Shown: positions 53,224 to 62,867, counted from the stretch's first letter. The stretch is DNA of 64,000 bases from an uncultured Butyricicoccus sp. (GCA_944384655.1 CALWUF010000048.1:1-64000); one strand, 5' to 3'. Notes: generated by a model from the letters alone, not told the origin. Numbers and translations are program-made.

Positions 53224-53252
53224 TTGTCGCAAGTGCAAAAATATTATAAAAT
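53224..53252 (+). promoter_or_regulatory. Promoter of asp23-fakA-pth
   Basis: TTGTCG, a 17-nt spacer and TAAAAT. Confidence 0.6.
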
Positions 53253-53345
53253 AAGAATGATTTATTGTGTAAACATCCATCAGGAAATTTGCATTCCATT
53301 GTGATAGAAATGTGGTTATCGAATTGTTATAGAGGAGGAATTGTG

Positions 53346-53696
53346 ATGACGATTAAAGCCGATCTCGGATTTATCAATATCGCACCGGAAGTGCTGGCGG
53401 ATATCGCGGGGTATGCGGCCATGAGCTGCTTCGGCGTCAAAGGCATGACCATCCGTTCTGTCTCCGATGGCATTGCGCATCTGCTGCGCCGCGAAAATAT
53501 GTCGCGCGGCGTGCGCATCACCGAAGCAGAAGATGGCGGCGTCAACATTGACTTGCATCTCGCTGTGGAGCATGGCGTCAATATTGCAACGGTTTGTCGT
53601 TCCATTATCAACGAAGTCCGTTATAATGTCGAAAAAATGACCGGTATTGATGTCAAAAATGTCGATGTCTATGTCGATGCCATTCGGGCGGACTGA
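53346..53696 (+). CDS. Asp23/Gls24-family protein
   Basis: A 116-residue protein of the Asp23/YloU family, an envelope-associated protein of unknown function encoded next to the DAK-type kinase in Firmicutes. Recognisable segments are INIAPEVLADIAGYAAMSCFGVKGM and VNIATVCRSIINEVRYNVEKMTGIDVKNVDVYV. GAGGAGG lies 7 nt before the ATG. First gene of asp23-fakA-pth. Confidence 0.9.
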   Translation: MTIKADLGFINIAPEVLADIAGYAAMSCFGVKGMTIRSVSDGIAHLLRRENMSRGVRITEAEDGGVNIDLHLAVEHGVNIATVCRSIINEVRYNVEKMTGIDVKNVDVYVDAIRAD

Positions 53697-53755
53697 GTGA
53701 GCTGTCCATCGACACACGCATTTGCGTGTGAGCATGTAAAAGGAGGGCAATTTCA

Positions 53756-55414
53756 TTGTCGAAACTGATTGACGGACAGCTATTTTGCGCGATGATCGTC
53801 GAAGGCGCACTGTCCATTGAAGAAAAAAAAGACGAAGTAAATGAACTCAATGTATTCCCTGTTCCGGACGGTGATACCGGAACCAATATGTCGTTGACCA
53901 TGGCGTCAGCAAAAAACGAGGTATCCAAGCTGAGCAACCCCGATCTCGCATCGGCAAGCGCTGCGACAGCATCCGCATTGCTGCGCGGTGCGCGCGGCAA
54001 CTCCGGCGTTATTTTGTCGCTGTTGTTCCGCGGCATGTCCAAACAATTGAAACTGTGCAAATCTGCCAAAGGTCAGGATCTTGCACTTGCCCTGCATGAA
54101 GGTGTACAGGCAGCGTATAAAGCGGTCATGAAACCAGCCGAAGGCACGATTTTGACGGTTTCCCGCGTTGTCGCTCAGCATGCGCTGGAATTATGCCAGT
54201 CCAATCCGGACATCGACTGTGGAGAAATCCTCCGTGCAGCCATTGATAAGGGTCATGAAGCGTTGGCACAGACGACACAGCAAAATCCGGTTTTGGAAAA
54301 AGCCGGCGTTGTCGATGCAGGCGGCTTTGGGTTCGTCACCATTTTAGAAGGTATGTATGACGCATACAATGGCGTGCACAAAGAGCGCAAACCGGCGGCT
54401 GAACCGGAATCGTCAAAAACCGGCGCCACTTTCTCGGATATTGCAGAAGAAGATATCACTTTTACCTACTGTACGGAATTTATCGCAGAGCGCCGCGATA
54501 AGTCACGCAATGTCCAGCGTCTGCGTTCATTCCTCGACAGCATTGGCGACAGCCTGGTTGTCGTCGATGACGACGATATCATTAAAGTGCATGTACACAC
54601 GGACCGTCCGAATGAGGCGCTGGAAGCCGGTCTGAAATTCGGTCAATTGCTCACCATAAAAATTGAGAATATGCGTCAGCAGCATTCGGCCAAAATTGTC
54701 GAAGAAGCGGCGAACCTGGAGAGCAAAGAACGCAAAATTGCAGAGCCGGAAAAGAAATATGGCTTTGTATCTGTCGCCGCCGGCGATGGACTTGTCAGCG
54801 TATTCAAAGACCTCGGGGTCGATGAGATGGTCCAGGGCGGTCAGACCATGAATCCCTCTACGGACGACATCCTGCGCGCCATCGACGCCGTCCCCGCAGA
54901 GGTCGTCTTCGTCCTGCCCAACAACAAAAATATTATTATGGCAGCGGAACAATCCGTCCCGTTGTGCGAAAGCAAGACCGTGGTCATCATTCCAACCAAA
55001 AATATCCCTCAGGGAATTTCCGCCATGCTTTCGTTTGACGAAGATGCCGAGCTGGATGAAAACCGTGAAGCCATGCTGAATGCAGCCGCAAATGTCCGCT
55101 CCGGACAGGTTACCTATGCTGCACGCAATTCCGACTTTGACGGCAAAAAAATCCGCGAAGGTGAATATTTGTCCCTGTTTGAATCCAAGCTGTGTGCCAA
55201 CAGCCGCAAACTCGATGACGCAGTCAAAAAGCTTGTCCGTGAGATGACGCGCAAAGACTGCTCGTTCATCAATATTATCTATGGCGCAGATATGACCGAA
55301 GAAGATGCCGTGCGTGTCGAAAAGATGGCACACAAAGAAGCGCCCGACGCAGAAATTACAATCATCAACGGCGGACAGCCGGTTTATTACTTTATCCTCT
55401 CCGCGGAAGGCTGA
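53756..55414 (+). CDS. fakA: DAK2-type fatty acid kinase FakA (YloV-like)
   Basis: A 552-residue kinase of the YloV/FakA family, which phosphorylates fatty acids carried by DegV/FakB proteins. The N-terminal DAK L domain has NVFPVPDGDTGTNMSLTM (nucleotide and Mg binding), LLRGARGNSGVILS and KAGVVDAGGFGF; the C-terminal domain is DegV-like. Start TTG 53756 has AGGAGGG 8 nt upstream. A FakB candidate lies at 19521-20393. It follows asp23 by 59 nt with a small hairpin (53713-53730) between. Confidence 0.88.
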   Translation: MSKLIDGQLFCAMIVEGALSIEEKKDEVNELNVFPVPDGDTGTNMSLTMASAKNEVSKLSNPDLASASAATASALLRGARGNSGVILSLLFRGMSKQLKLCKSAKGQDLALALHEGVQAAYKAVMKPAEGTILTVSRVVAQHALELCQSNPDIDCGEILRAAIDKGHEALAQTTQQNPVLEKAGVVDAGGFGFVTILEGMYDAYNGVHKERKPAAEPESSKTGATFSDIAEEDITFTYCTEFIAERRDKSRNVQRLRSFLDSIGDSLVVVDDDDIIKVHVHTDRPNEALEAGLKFGQLLTIKIENMRQQHSAKIVEEAANLESKERKIAEPEKKYGFVSVAAGDGLVSVFKDLGVDEMVQGGQTMNPSTDDILRAIDAVPAEVVFVLPNNKNIIMAAEQSVPLCESKTVVIIPTKNIPQGISAMLSFDEDAELDENREAMLNAAANVRSGQVTYAARNSDFDGKKIREGEYLSLFESKLCANSRKLDDAVKKLVREMTRKDCSFINIIYGADMTEEDAVRVEKMAHKEAPDAEITIINGGQPVYYFILSAEG

Positions 55415-55425
55415 TTCACAAACCC

Positions 55426-56085
55426 ATGTCTATTTTTGATATTTTCGCAAAACTTGAACAACAAAAGAAATCCCAATCCACTGTACAGCCGGTTGACTGG
55501 CTTGTCGTCGGATTGGGAAATCCAGGGAAAAAATATGAAAATACCCGTCACAACACCGGCTTCCGCGTGATAGACGCACTGTGCGTCAAGCACAATGTGC
55601 GCTGTGACCGCGCAAAATTCCAGGCGTTGACGGGCGAAGCGGTGCTCGGTGGAAAACGTGCACTGCTGGTCAAACCGCAGACGTTTATGAATCTGTCCGG
55701 CGAAGCCGTGCGTGCCGCTGCGGATTTTTACAAAATCCCACCGGAGCGTATTCTGGTTATTTTTGATGATATTTCTCTTCCTGTCGGCACACTCCGTATT
55801 CGTCCGAAAGGATCTGCCGGCGGTCAAAACGGTGTCAAAAACATCATTGAGCAACTGGGTTCGGAGCAATTCCCGCGCATTAAAGTCGGTATCGGAGCAA
55901 AACCTCATCCCGACTATGATCTTGCGGATTGGGTTCTGTCTACAATCAAAGCGGACGAACTGCCGGACATGAACGATGCAATCAATCGCGCCGTACTTGC
56001 CGTATCTGAACTGATTGAAAATGGCGTGCCCTCTGCCACTCAGAAATATAACGGCAGAGCCGCTCAACCGAAACATTGCAAATAA
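55426..56085 (+). CDS. pth: Peptidyl-tRNA hydrolase
   Basis: A 219-residue enzyme that recycles peptidyl-tRNA. The core starts at LVVGLGNPGKKYENTRHNTGF (catalytic His near residue 42), with KPQTFMNLSGEAV and DDISLPVGTLRIRPKGSAGGQNG. There are about 22 extra N-terminal residues compared with typical Pth. The binding site is weak (GGAAGG, 15 nt upstream, inside the end of fakA), so the exact start is uncertain. It begins 11 nt after the fakA stop. Confidence 0.92.
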   Translation: MSIFDIFAKLEQQKKSQSTVQPVDWLVVGLGNPGKKYENTRHNTGFRVIDALCVKHNVRCDRAKFQALTGEAVLGGKRALLVKPQTFMNLSGEAVRAAADFYKIPPERILVIFDDISLPVGTLRIRPKGSAGGQNGVKNIIEQLGSEQFPRIKVGIGAKPHPDYDLADWVLSTIKADELPDMNDAINRAVLAVSELIENGVPSATQKYNGRAAQPKHCK

Positions 56086-56089
56086 TATC

Positions 56090-56116
56090 CAGGCTGTCCA
56101 TCCCGTGGATAGCCTG
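56090..56116 (+). terminator. Terminator of asp23-fakA-pth
   Basis: 11-bp stem (one G-U) CAGGCTGTCCA/TGGATAGCCTG, loop TCCCG, then TGCTTTTG. Confidence 0.7.
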
Positions 56117-56130
56117 TGCTTTTGTACACA

Positions 56131-56162
56131 GAAAACCGGAAGGATTGCTCCTGCCGGTTTTC
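56131..56162 (-). terminator. Terminator of pgeF-SBP operon
   Basis: Long hairpin GAAAACCGG/CCGGTTTTC with inner AGGA/TCCT around TTGC, just past the binding-protein stop on the minus strand. Confidence 0.65.
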
Positions 56163-56182
56163 GTCCTGTCTGTTTGACGCAG

Positions 56183-57739
56183 TCATGATGCCGACCATGT
56201 TTCAATGCCATGGAAAATCTGATCCGGCCACGGGTTGAACTGCTCGGGCAAGGCATCCGTCGAGGAGAGCAGCGTGCGTTCAAATGCAATGGGGATGATC
56301 GGCGTCTGCTCTGCAAAGCATTCGGCATATTCTTCCTGTGCATCCTGCTTTTCCTCTTGCTCATACGAGGCGAGCCACTCGATCGCGTCCTCCATATCCC
56401 GGTCATAGTACCCGCTGAAATTGCGTTCGCCCTGGACGGAAATCAATGAGGACAGATCAAAATCAGCGGTCATTTTGTATTCACCATAATATAACTGAAA
56501 GGATTCATTGCGCAACTCTCGTTGGCATTCTTCAAACGCCAACGGCTTGATTTCAGTCAAAATTCCGACTTCGGTCAATGTTTCCGCATATTGCTGGAGC
56601 ACAGCGCCCTTTGTACTGTATTTTTCATTGTAAATGATTTCCACTTTGAACTGCCGGCTTCGGCTGACATCCAGGAAACCGTCATCATCGCGGTCATAAA
56701 TGTTTGCATCTTCCAACAATTCGAGCGCTTTTTCCCTATTGTAGTCCGGTATTTCCACATCCTTTGGCGCCGGAACGATTGGCAGGCTTGTCGCATCCGC
56801 GCGTCCGGCAAAACAGGTTTGTACAATGCTCTCCCTGTCGAGCAGCATCGACAGCGCCGTGCGCACATCCGCATCGTCAAAGGGTTCCATATCACAGTTG
56901 ACACCCAGGTAATGCAGACGTGTTGTCGGAACGCTGGCAGTATGCGTTCCTCCCTGTGCCGGGGTCTGTTCCGCCTCTGTCTGCATCAGCAGAGACAGTT
57001 CTCCGCTGTTCAACAGATTTTGTGCGCCCGCGCTGTCGGACACAGACAACAGCGAAATCGATTCACAAAAACCAATCTTTCCACCGCTCCACTGTTCAAA
57101 CGGAAGCAAACATTTCTTGCCGTCGCTGGTTGCGACCTGATAGGGACCCGAACCATCCGGGCACTCATCTTCATCCGTATCTTTGCGCAAAATCGGCACA
57201 TCGAGCAGTGCGGCAAGGTTGGAATTTTCCCGATTGAGCGCGATATAAATCTCATCGCCGCTGTATTTGACCGACGAAATGCAGGCAAGCTGATCCTGAT
57301 ATGTCGAATCCTCACGCAACCGCGCGCTGTTCAGTGAAAAGACCACATCTTCCGGAGTCACCGTCTGCCCGGAATGAAATTTTATATCGGAACGGATTTT
57401 CAGCGTATATGCCCGGCTGTCCGTCTGTTCCAACGAATCACACAGCACCTTTTGCGGCTGAAACTCACTGTCGAGCACAAACAGGCTTTCAAAGCACAAT
57501 TGAACAATCAACTGGTTTTCCGGCGAAGTGCATGCCAGTGGATCAAGACCATCCGTTTCATTATACGCCAGTGTGAACGAATCCACAGCCTGTACATTGT
57601 CTGCCGCCTGACCCACGGCCGTTTCATCATCCGATTGCCCGCTGCCGTTGTCCGTGTTGTTGCTGCCGTCACAGCCGATCAATCCCACAAGCAACAACAG
57701 ACCGGCAAGCGCCGCTGCAAGTTTATATTTTGCCTTCAT
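56183..57739 (-). CDS. Peptide/nickel-type ABC substrate-binding lipoprotein
   Basis: A 518-residue extracytoplasmic solute receptor of family 5 (SBP_bac_5, OppA/DppA-like). Signal peptide with lipobox LIGC (Cys near residue 23), an acidic linker, then FTLAYNETDGLDPLAC, SDIKFHSGQTVTPEDVVFSLN and RTALSMLLDRESIVQ typical of the fold. No permease or ATPase genes are adjacent, so it may serve a transporter encoded elsewhere or be a sensor. Its ATG overlaps the pgeF stop (ATGA), an unusual operon partner. Confidence 0.85.
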   Translation of the reverse strand: MKAKYKLAAALAGLLLLVGLIGCDGSNNTDNGSGQSDDETAVGQAADNVQAVDSFTLAYNETDGLDPLACTSPENQLIVQLCFESLFVLDSEFQPQKVLCDSLEQTDSRAYTLKIRSDIKFHSGQTVTPEDVVFSLNSARLREDSTYQDQLACISSVKYSGDEIYIALNRENSNLAALLDVPILRKDTDEDECPDGSGPYQVATSDGKKCLLPFEQWSGGKIGFCESISLLSVSDSAGAQNLLNSGELSLLMQTEAEQTPAQGGTHTASVPTTRLHYLGVNCDMEPFDDADVRTALSMLLDRESIVQTCFAGRADATSLPIVPAPKDVEIPDYNREKALELLEDANIYDRDDDGFLDVSRSRQFKVEIIYNEKYSTKGAVLQQYAETLTEVGILTEIKPLAFEECQRELRNESFQLYYGEYKMTADFDLSSLISVQGERNFSGYYDRDMEDAIEWLASYEQEEKQDAQEEYAECFAEQTPIIPIAFERTLLSSTDALPEQFNPWPDQIFHGIETWSAS

Positions 57740-58545
57740 GATTGTTTTGCCTCCAGCATAATAATGCCCGCCTGTACGCCACGCATGCCATGGGTTGCAC
57801 GGTGAGACCAGAACTCATCCTGCATACATTTTGTGCACAAACCGCTGTCTGTAATCTTCTTCACGCCTGCGTCCTCCAGACGCATGCGGTTGATGCCCTG
57901 CAAATCGATAAAATATTTTGCGTCATGTTGTTCAATAAACGGTTCAACGGTCTGCCCCATGGTCTCACGCATCGCGTCAGGAACATCCGCATCGGTTTCA
58001 AAACAGCATTGATGAATGGATGGTCCGATGACAGCTTCCATATTTTCCGGCTGTGCGCCATATTGTTCCTGCATGGTTCGCACGGTCTTTGCCAAAATCC
58101 CATTGGCTGTGCCCCGCCAGCCGGAATGGCAAACGCCAATGCTGTGGGTGACCGGATCATGCAGCAATGTAACCACACAATCGGCATAATAACCGCACAG
58201 CGGCACATTGGGCAGATTGGTGACAATGGCATCCGTCTGCCAATTCATTGGCTGTCCCAGCCCCATGCCCATGGTCTGCTCATCTACAACACGTACACAA
58301 TCGCCATGTATCTGTTTGGTCATTGTCATGCGCTCGCGGGGCACACCGAAGTGATTTGCAAGAATCTGATAATTCTGCAATACATTTTCACGCACGTCGC
58401 CGCGGTTAAACCCCAGATTGAGCGAAGATAAATACCCTGTGCTCACACCGCCAAATTTGGTCGTAAACAAATGCGGTGTGGTGATGGTATCGCAGGTATA
58501 GTAAACCAGGCCGTTTTGATCCTGCCTGTGTATCAATTGATTCAT
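57736..58545 (-). CDS. pgeF: PgeF/YfiH multicopper-oxidase-like protein
   Basis: A 269-residue protein of the YfiH/DUF152 (laccase-domain) family; members act as purine nucleoside phosphorylase/adenosine deaminase-like enzymes or edit peptidoglycan precursors. Metal-binding motifs are TKQIHGDCV, CGYYADCVVTLLHD and VCHSGWRGTANGI. ATG 58545 has AGGAGG 6 nt upstream. A hairpin stands in its leader. It is coupled to the downstream binding-protein gene. Confidence 0.88.
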   Translation of the reverse strand: MNQLIHRQDQNGLVYYTCDTITTPHLFTTKFGGVSTGYLSSLNLGFNRGDVRENVLQNYQILANHFGVPRERMTMTKQIHGDCVRVVDEQTMGMGLGQPMNWQTDAIVTNLPNVPLCGYYADCVVTLLHDPVTHSIGVCHSGWRGTANGILAKTVRTMQEQYGAQPENMEAVIGPSIHQCCFETDADVPDAMRETMGQTVEPFIEQHDAKYFIDLQGINRMRLEDAGVKKITDSGLCTKCMQDEFWSHRATHGMRGVQAGIIMLEAKQS

Positions 58546-58561
58546 AAACACCCTCCTGTGC

Positions 58562-58590
58562 AGGCAGACAACACGGTTCTCTGTCTGCCT
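58562..58590 (-). promoter_or_regulatory. Hairpin in the pgeF leader
   Basis: 9-bp stem AGGCAGACA/TGTCTGCCT, ending about 17 nt upstream of the pgeF start and next to its AGGAGG. On the plus strand the same hairpin is followed by TTTTCTATT. A -10-like TATAAT (58596-58601) lies just upstream on the minus strand. Confidence 0.35.
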
Positions 58591-58601
58591 TTTCTATTAT
58601 A

Positions 58602-58737
58602 CTATGCTTTATTAAAAAAATATAGAGGGAATGTAAAATGACGAGATTGTAAAAAAAATTGATGTTTTTTGTAAAATATTGACAAAATTGCTGGATTCTT
58701 CAGCATATCCCGCCACTTGTGCGCCGCTTCCCCCCTG
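58602..58737. other. Intergenic region between pgeF and rny
   Basis: AT-rich divergent upstream region with poly-A/T runs. Beyond the promoters listed I see no gene or recognised RNA motif here. Confidence 0.4.
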
Positions 58738-58766
58738 TTGACAATCGTTTATTTTACGATTACAAT
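58738..58766 (+). promoter_or_regulatory. Promoter of rny
   Basis: TTGACA, a 17-nt spacer and TACAAT, about 120 nt before the ATG. The spacer holds a small dyad ATCGT-N7-ACGAT. Confidence 0.75.
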
Positions 58767-58886
58767 AAGTAATAATGCCTTTGTATGAAAACGTATGCGA
58801 TCTATCGTTTACCTGCACAGGTATTACCTGAGACTTTCTGAAAATTTTAGAAAAAATCACAAAAACAGGAGGTGTGTATCAGAACA

Positions 58887-60422
58887 ATGATTGGTATTAT
58901 TATTGCCGCAATTGCCGGCATAATTGTGGGTGTTATCGCAGGCATCCTTTACCGCAAAAACATCGCTGAAAAAGAAATCGGCAGTGCGGAAGAAGAAGCC
59001 AAGCGTATCATTAACGATTCCATCAAGGCTGCGGAAAGCAAAAAGCGTGAAGCAGTGCTGGAAGCGAAAGAAGAAATTCACAAAAGCCGCGCTGATCTGG
59101 AGCGTGAAATCAAAGAACGCCGCAGCGAAGTGCAAAAAACCGAACGTCGTCTGACACAGAAAGAAGAGACGCTGGACCGCAAAACGGATGCAGCGGAACA
59201 AAAAAATGAGGAACTGACCCGCCGCTTAGCCAAGGTGCAGAAAAGCCAGGAAGAAGCGGAACAGTATAAACAGCAGCAGTTGGAACGCCTGGAAAGTATT
59301 TCCGGTTTGACCCGGGAGGAAGCCAAAGAATTCCTTGTCAATTCCATCGAACAGGAAGCCCAACACGATGCGGCCATCAAATTGCGCGACATTCAACAGC
59401 GTACCAAAGAGGACGCGGAGCAATATGCCCGTGAAATGATATCCTCCGCCATTCAGCGCTGTGCAGCAGATCATGTTGCGGAGGCGACCGTTTCTGTCGT
59501 ACCGCTGCCCAACGATGAAATGAAGGGCCGCATCATCGGCCGGGAAGGGCGCAACATCCGCACACTGGAAACGTTGACCGGTGTTGATCTGATTATCGAT
59601 GACACACCGGAAGCCATTACCCTTTCATGTTTTGACCCGGTTCGCCGTGAAATTGCCCGTCTGACACTGGAAAAGCTCATCATTGACGGTCGCATCCATC
59701 CGGCACGCATTGAGGAGATGGTCGAAAAAAGCCGCCGTGAAGTTGAACAAACCATTAAACAGGAAGGTGAACGCGCTGTTCTGGAAACCGGCGTACATGG
59801 GCTGCATCCAGAGCTGGTCAAACTGCTGGGTCGCATGCGTTATCGCACAAGCTATGGTCAGAATGTTTTACAGCATTCCATTGAAGTTTCCCACATCGCG
59901 GGTATTCTCGCCGCAGAACTTGGTGTCGATGCTACCCAGGCAAAGCGCGCCGGGCTGTTGCATGATATCGGCAAAGCCGTAGATCGTGAGATGGAAGGCT
60001 CTCATGTTGACATCGGCGTGGATCTGTGCAAACGTTACCGGGAACATGGCGATGTCATTCATGCGATACAGGCACATCACGGCGATATTGAACCCAAAAC
60101 CATTGTCGCTTGTCTGGTTCAAGCAGCCGATGCAATTTCTGCCGCCCGCCCGGGCGCCCGCCGCGAAAATCTTGAAGCCTACATTAAGAGACTGGAAAAA
60201 CTGGAAGAGATCGCTAACACAACCCCCGGAGTGTCCAGTTCGTATGCCATTCAAGCAGGTCGTGAGATCCGTATCATCGTCAATCCGGAACAGGTTTCTG
60301 ATTCCAAGATGGTTCTGCTCTCCCGCGAAATTGCCAAGAGAATTGAAACGGAATTGGATTATCCCGGTCAGATCAAGATCAATATGATCCGCGAAACTCG
60401 AGCCGTCGAGTACGCAAAATAA
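58887..60422 (+). CDS. rny: Ribonuclease Y
   Basis: A 511-residue membrane-anchored endoribonuclease that starts mRNA decay in Firmicutes. One N-terminal TM helix (about residues 2-23), a long Lys/Glu coiled coil to about 200, a KH domain ([28 protein letters not shown]), and an HD domain with [10 protein letters not shown] and QAHHGDI. Start ATG 58887; GGAGGTG is 14 nt upstream and overlaps an in-frame GTG that is unlikely to be used. Confidence 0.96.
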   Translation: MIGIIIAAIAGIIVGVIAGILYRKNIAEKEIGSAEEEAKRIINDSIKAAESKKREAVLEAKEEIHKSRADLEREIKERRSEVQKTERRLTQKEETLDRKTDAAEQKNEELTRRLAKVQKSQEEAEQYKQQQLERLESISGLTREEAKEFLVNSIEQEAQHDAAIKLRDIQQRTKEDAEQYAREMISSAIQRCAADHVAEATVSVVPLPNDEMKGRIIGREGRNIRTLETLTGVDLIIDDTPEAITLSCFDPVRREIARLTLEKLIIDGRIHPARIEEMVEKSRREVEQTIKQEGERAVLETGVHGLHPELVKLLGRMRYRTSYGQNVLQHSIEVSHIAGILAAELGVDATQAKRAGLLHDIGKAVDREMEGSHVDIGVDLCKRYREHGDVIHAIQAHHGDIEPKTIVACLVQAADAISAARPGARRENLEAYIKRLEKLEEIANTTPGVSSSYAIQAGREIRIIVNPEQVSDSKMVLLSREIAKRIETELDYPGQIKINMIRETRAVEYAK

Positions 60423-60434
60423 TATCGAAAATTC

Positions 60435-60475
60435 AAGTCGGACGTGTTGGGTTGCCAATGCGCCCGGCTTTTTAT
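60435..60475 (+). terminator. Terminator of rny
   Basis: AAGTCGG/CCGGCTT outer stem with inner TTGG-GTTG-CCAA, then TTTATTTTTTT. Confidence 0.75.
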
Positions 60476-60495
60476 TTTTTTGTGGACTTCCATAC

Positions 60496-60549
60496 AAACG
60501 CACCCCATTTCCCAAACAGTGATACTGTCCAACAAACGGGGTGCGGTTT
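60496..60549 (-). terminator. Hairpin after the YhaN-like gene
   Basis: CGCACCCC/GGGGTGCG outer stem enclosing a second hairpin ACAGT-GAT-ACTGT; minus exit TTTGTATGG. It lies 30-80 nt past the stop, and the T-tract is weak. Confidence 0.45.
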
Positions 60550-60576
60550 ATTTGCGTACAAGCGCATTTCCTTTAT

Positions 60577-62637
60577 TCAATTGGGTCTGCGGCAGGTCAG
60601 CAGAATCACCTGCCGTTCACTGGCAATTTCCCGCAGCAGCTTCATGCCGCAGGCGGCGCGTTGATCGTCATAATTGACAAATGGATCGTCCAGTACAATG
60701 GGAACGCTCTCATTGTCATGATCCAACAGCACCTTGCAGACGGCCAGGCGGAGTGCGAGATACAACTGGTCGCGTGTGCCGGTGGAAAGGCGGAGTTTAT
60801 CCATTTCCACTGCGCTGTTATCCCGGCGGCAGGTCACTTCAAAGTTGGTATACAACTGCATCGCCGTATAGCAGTCGGCCGTCAACGTCTTCATATACTG
60901 TTGTGCGAGCTTGTTGATCTGCGGGGAAACACGTCCGGTCAGCTCTGCATTTGCACGCACCAACGATTCTTTTGCCAGCCGGATGGCGTCGAGCTGCCAG
61001 AGGATGCTTTCTTTCTCCTCCTCCAGCCGTTCACACAAGGTACACAGTTCTTCCCGATCGCCAATTTCTTCGGACTTACCGCGGCACATGGCAATCGCTT
61101 CATGCAGCGCATTGCACGCCTGACGCGCCTCATCGACTGCAGTTTTGGCATGATTCATGCGTATCCGCGCTTCACCCTGTGGACCGGTCGTGTCCAAAAT
61201 ATTGAGGTAATGCGCAGCAAGATCGTCATGTTCACGCTTCCGTGCGAGATACACGCGCTTTTTTTCATCCAGCCGTTTCATATATTCCAATGCGCAGGCA
61301 TCATCGTCTGCCGGAAGTTCCGGCGCAATGCGTTGCATCTGCTCACGAAAACTCTCTCTCGCCTTTTTCAGATGTTCCGCTGTCTGCACCTCACGGCTGA
61401 TGGCGGACTGTCTGCGGCGTTCCAGCTTGACGCGTTCTTCATCGAAATCCATCGGTGGAGAATCCAATGACTCGGTACTGCCGATGAATGTGACAACCAG
61501 AGCGATCACAGCGAATACGGAGAACAGATAGGGCATATACGGTGTCAGCGGACCAAACGGAATGATTTGGAACAGGCTGACCACTGCCATCACACCGAGC
61601 ACAACCGCCAGGATCATGGACCATCCGCGGATATGAATGTCTGATCGGCTGCGCGAGCTGTTGCTGTAATCATCCTCTGTCTGATCGATATCATCCTTCC
61701 ACTTCTGATAGTTGGCGGTGACGGTATCCAGCTCTGCTTTTGCAGCGTCGTAAGCCTCCTGCGCTTCCGTAAACTGTGTGGTTGCACGTTCTGCATCCGC
61801 CAACACGCCAAAGGGCGGCAGCTCTGTCCGCAGCAATGCCAGCTTTTCACGCGCTTGCCGCTCATCGCGTTCCGCTGACTCACGCTTTGCGATAAACAGC
61901 AGGGTAAAATCTTCTGTTGCCTGCTGATACTCCTGTTCGGCTTCCGCAATGCGCTGTTCCGCTTCGGGTATCTGGGCCTGATAATTTTCAATCTGCCTGT
62001 TCAGGTCATCCAATTTGCCAATCGATTGGATGATCTGCGAAATATCGGCTTCAACCTGCGCATATCGTCCGCGATTTCCCGTGCCCCGCAGGGCATTGCG
62101 CCAATGATCAAGCTGTGCCACCGCATTGGAATACATCATGGCGCTGTCGCCTGTCGTTGAAAGCGCCAGCATACGTTCACCCAATTCTCCAGCGGCAAGC
62201 GCCTGATCCTGTCCATCGATCATGGCGGAAGATTGATACCCTTCCTCGCTGACCCCTGTCAAAATCCGTCCGCAGTCCTTTGCGGTCAACTCGGTGCATT
62301 CCTCGCCGGTATCGGCATAATGTGCGGAAAACTCCTGCATCGGAGCCGTTCCCTTTCCAGTCTGACGGCTGATGATGATACGCCGTCCTTTCCATTCCAG
62401 CTCCAGGATGCCGCTCATCGGATTCCCGTCTACCGGACGATATTTTGTCTTGTCTGAAAGCTGATTTTTCCCATCGCGCCGGCTGGTATTCAATCCATAC
62501 AGCATGACGCGGAGAAAATTACACAATGTTGTTTTACCGCCCTCATTGGGCAGATAGAGTACATTTAGACCGTCCTCAAAACGGATTTTCTGACCGTCAA
62601 GAACTCCAAAATGTCCCTGTGCCTGCAAGAATTTCAT
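60577..62637 (-). CDS. YhaN/SbcC-like AAA ATPase with central TM hairpin
   Basis: A 686-residue SMC/Rad50-type ATPase. The N-terminal Walker A is a variant, LPNEGGKTTL near residue 30; coiled-coil arms follow to about 325. Two TM helices near 339-358 and 370-388 take the place of a hinge, then more coiled coil, the ABC signature RLSTGTRDQLYLALRLA and Walker B VPIVLDDPFVNYDD. This resembles B. subtilis YhaN, whose partner YhaO is a phosphoesterase; none is adjacent here. The ATG follows AAGGGGA. Monocistronic. Confidence 0.8.
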   Translation of the reverse strand: MKFLQAQGHFGVLDGQKIRFEDGLNVLYLPNEGGKTTLCNFLRVMLYGLNTSRRDGKNQLSDKTKYRPVDGNPMSGILELEWKGRRIIISRQTGKGTAPMQEFSAHYADTGEECTELTAKDCGRILTGVSEEGYQSSAMIDGQDQALAAGELGERMLALSTTGDSAMMYSNAVAQLDHWRNALRGTGNRGRYAQVEADISQIIQSIGKLDDLNRQIENYQAQIPEAEQRIAEAEQEYQQATEDFTLLFIAKRESAERDERQAREKLALLRTELPPFGVLADAERATTQFTEAQEAYDAAKAELDTVTANYQKWKDDIDQTEDDYSNSSRSRSDIHIRGWSMILAVVLGVMAVVSLFQIIPFGPLTPYMPYLFSVFAVIALVVTFIGSTESLDSPPMDFDEERVKLERRRQSAISREVQTAEHLKKARESFREQMQRIAPELPADDDACALEYMKRLDEKKRVYLARKREHDDLAAHYLNILDTTGPQGEARIRMNHAKTAVDEARQACNALHEAIAMCRGKSEEIGDREELCTLCERLEEEKESILWQLDAIRLAKESLVRANAELTGRVSPQINKLAQQYMKTLTADCYTAMQLYTNFEVTCRRDNSAVEMDKLRLSTGTRDQLYLALRLAVCKVLLDHDNESVPIVLDDPFVNYDDQRAACGMKLLREIASERQVILLTCRRPN

Positions 62638-62684
62638 GATGGTCCCCTTAGTTTCTTTTGAATTTGGGTTTGGACGTTTTCTCT

Positions 62685-62712
62685 ATTATAGCATAGATTT
62701 TTGGTATGACAA
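62685..62712 (-). promoter_or_regulatory. Promoter of the YhaN-like gene
   Basis: On the minus strand TTGTCA, a 16-nt spacer and TATAAT. Confidence 0.65.
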
Positions 62713-62766
62713 CCGATTGTACCCACCAGTTTTGTATTCTCCGTTGTTTTTTATTGTGTTGTGCTA

Positions 62767-62794
62767 TTGATTTATCCGGATGAAATGTTAAAAT
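62767..62794 (+). promoter_or_regulatory. Promoter of the amino-acid ABC operon
   Basis: TTGATT, a 16-nt spacer and TAAAAT, about 115 nt before the ATG. Confidence 0.5.
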
Positions 62795-62815
62795 AGTATC
62801 GTATTCTATTCCGAA

Positions 62816-62867
62816 GGGGCGCATCAATCGATTTCGCCCCGGGCAGAAGACCACCAACGTCTTCTGC
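62816..62867 (+). promoter_or_regulatory. Tandem hairpins in the ABC-operon leader
   Basis: GGGGCG/CGCCCC (62816-62840) is followed after 2 nt by the perfect 9-bp GCAGAAGAC/GTCTTCTGC (62843-62867). No T-tract follows directly. They may stabilise the transcript or form a regulatory element; no known riboswitch was recognised. Confidence 0.4.
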
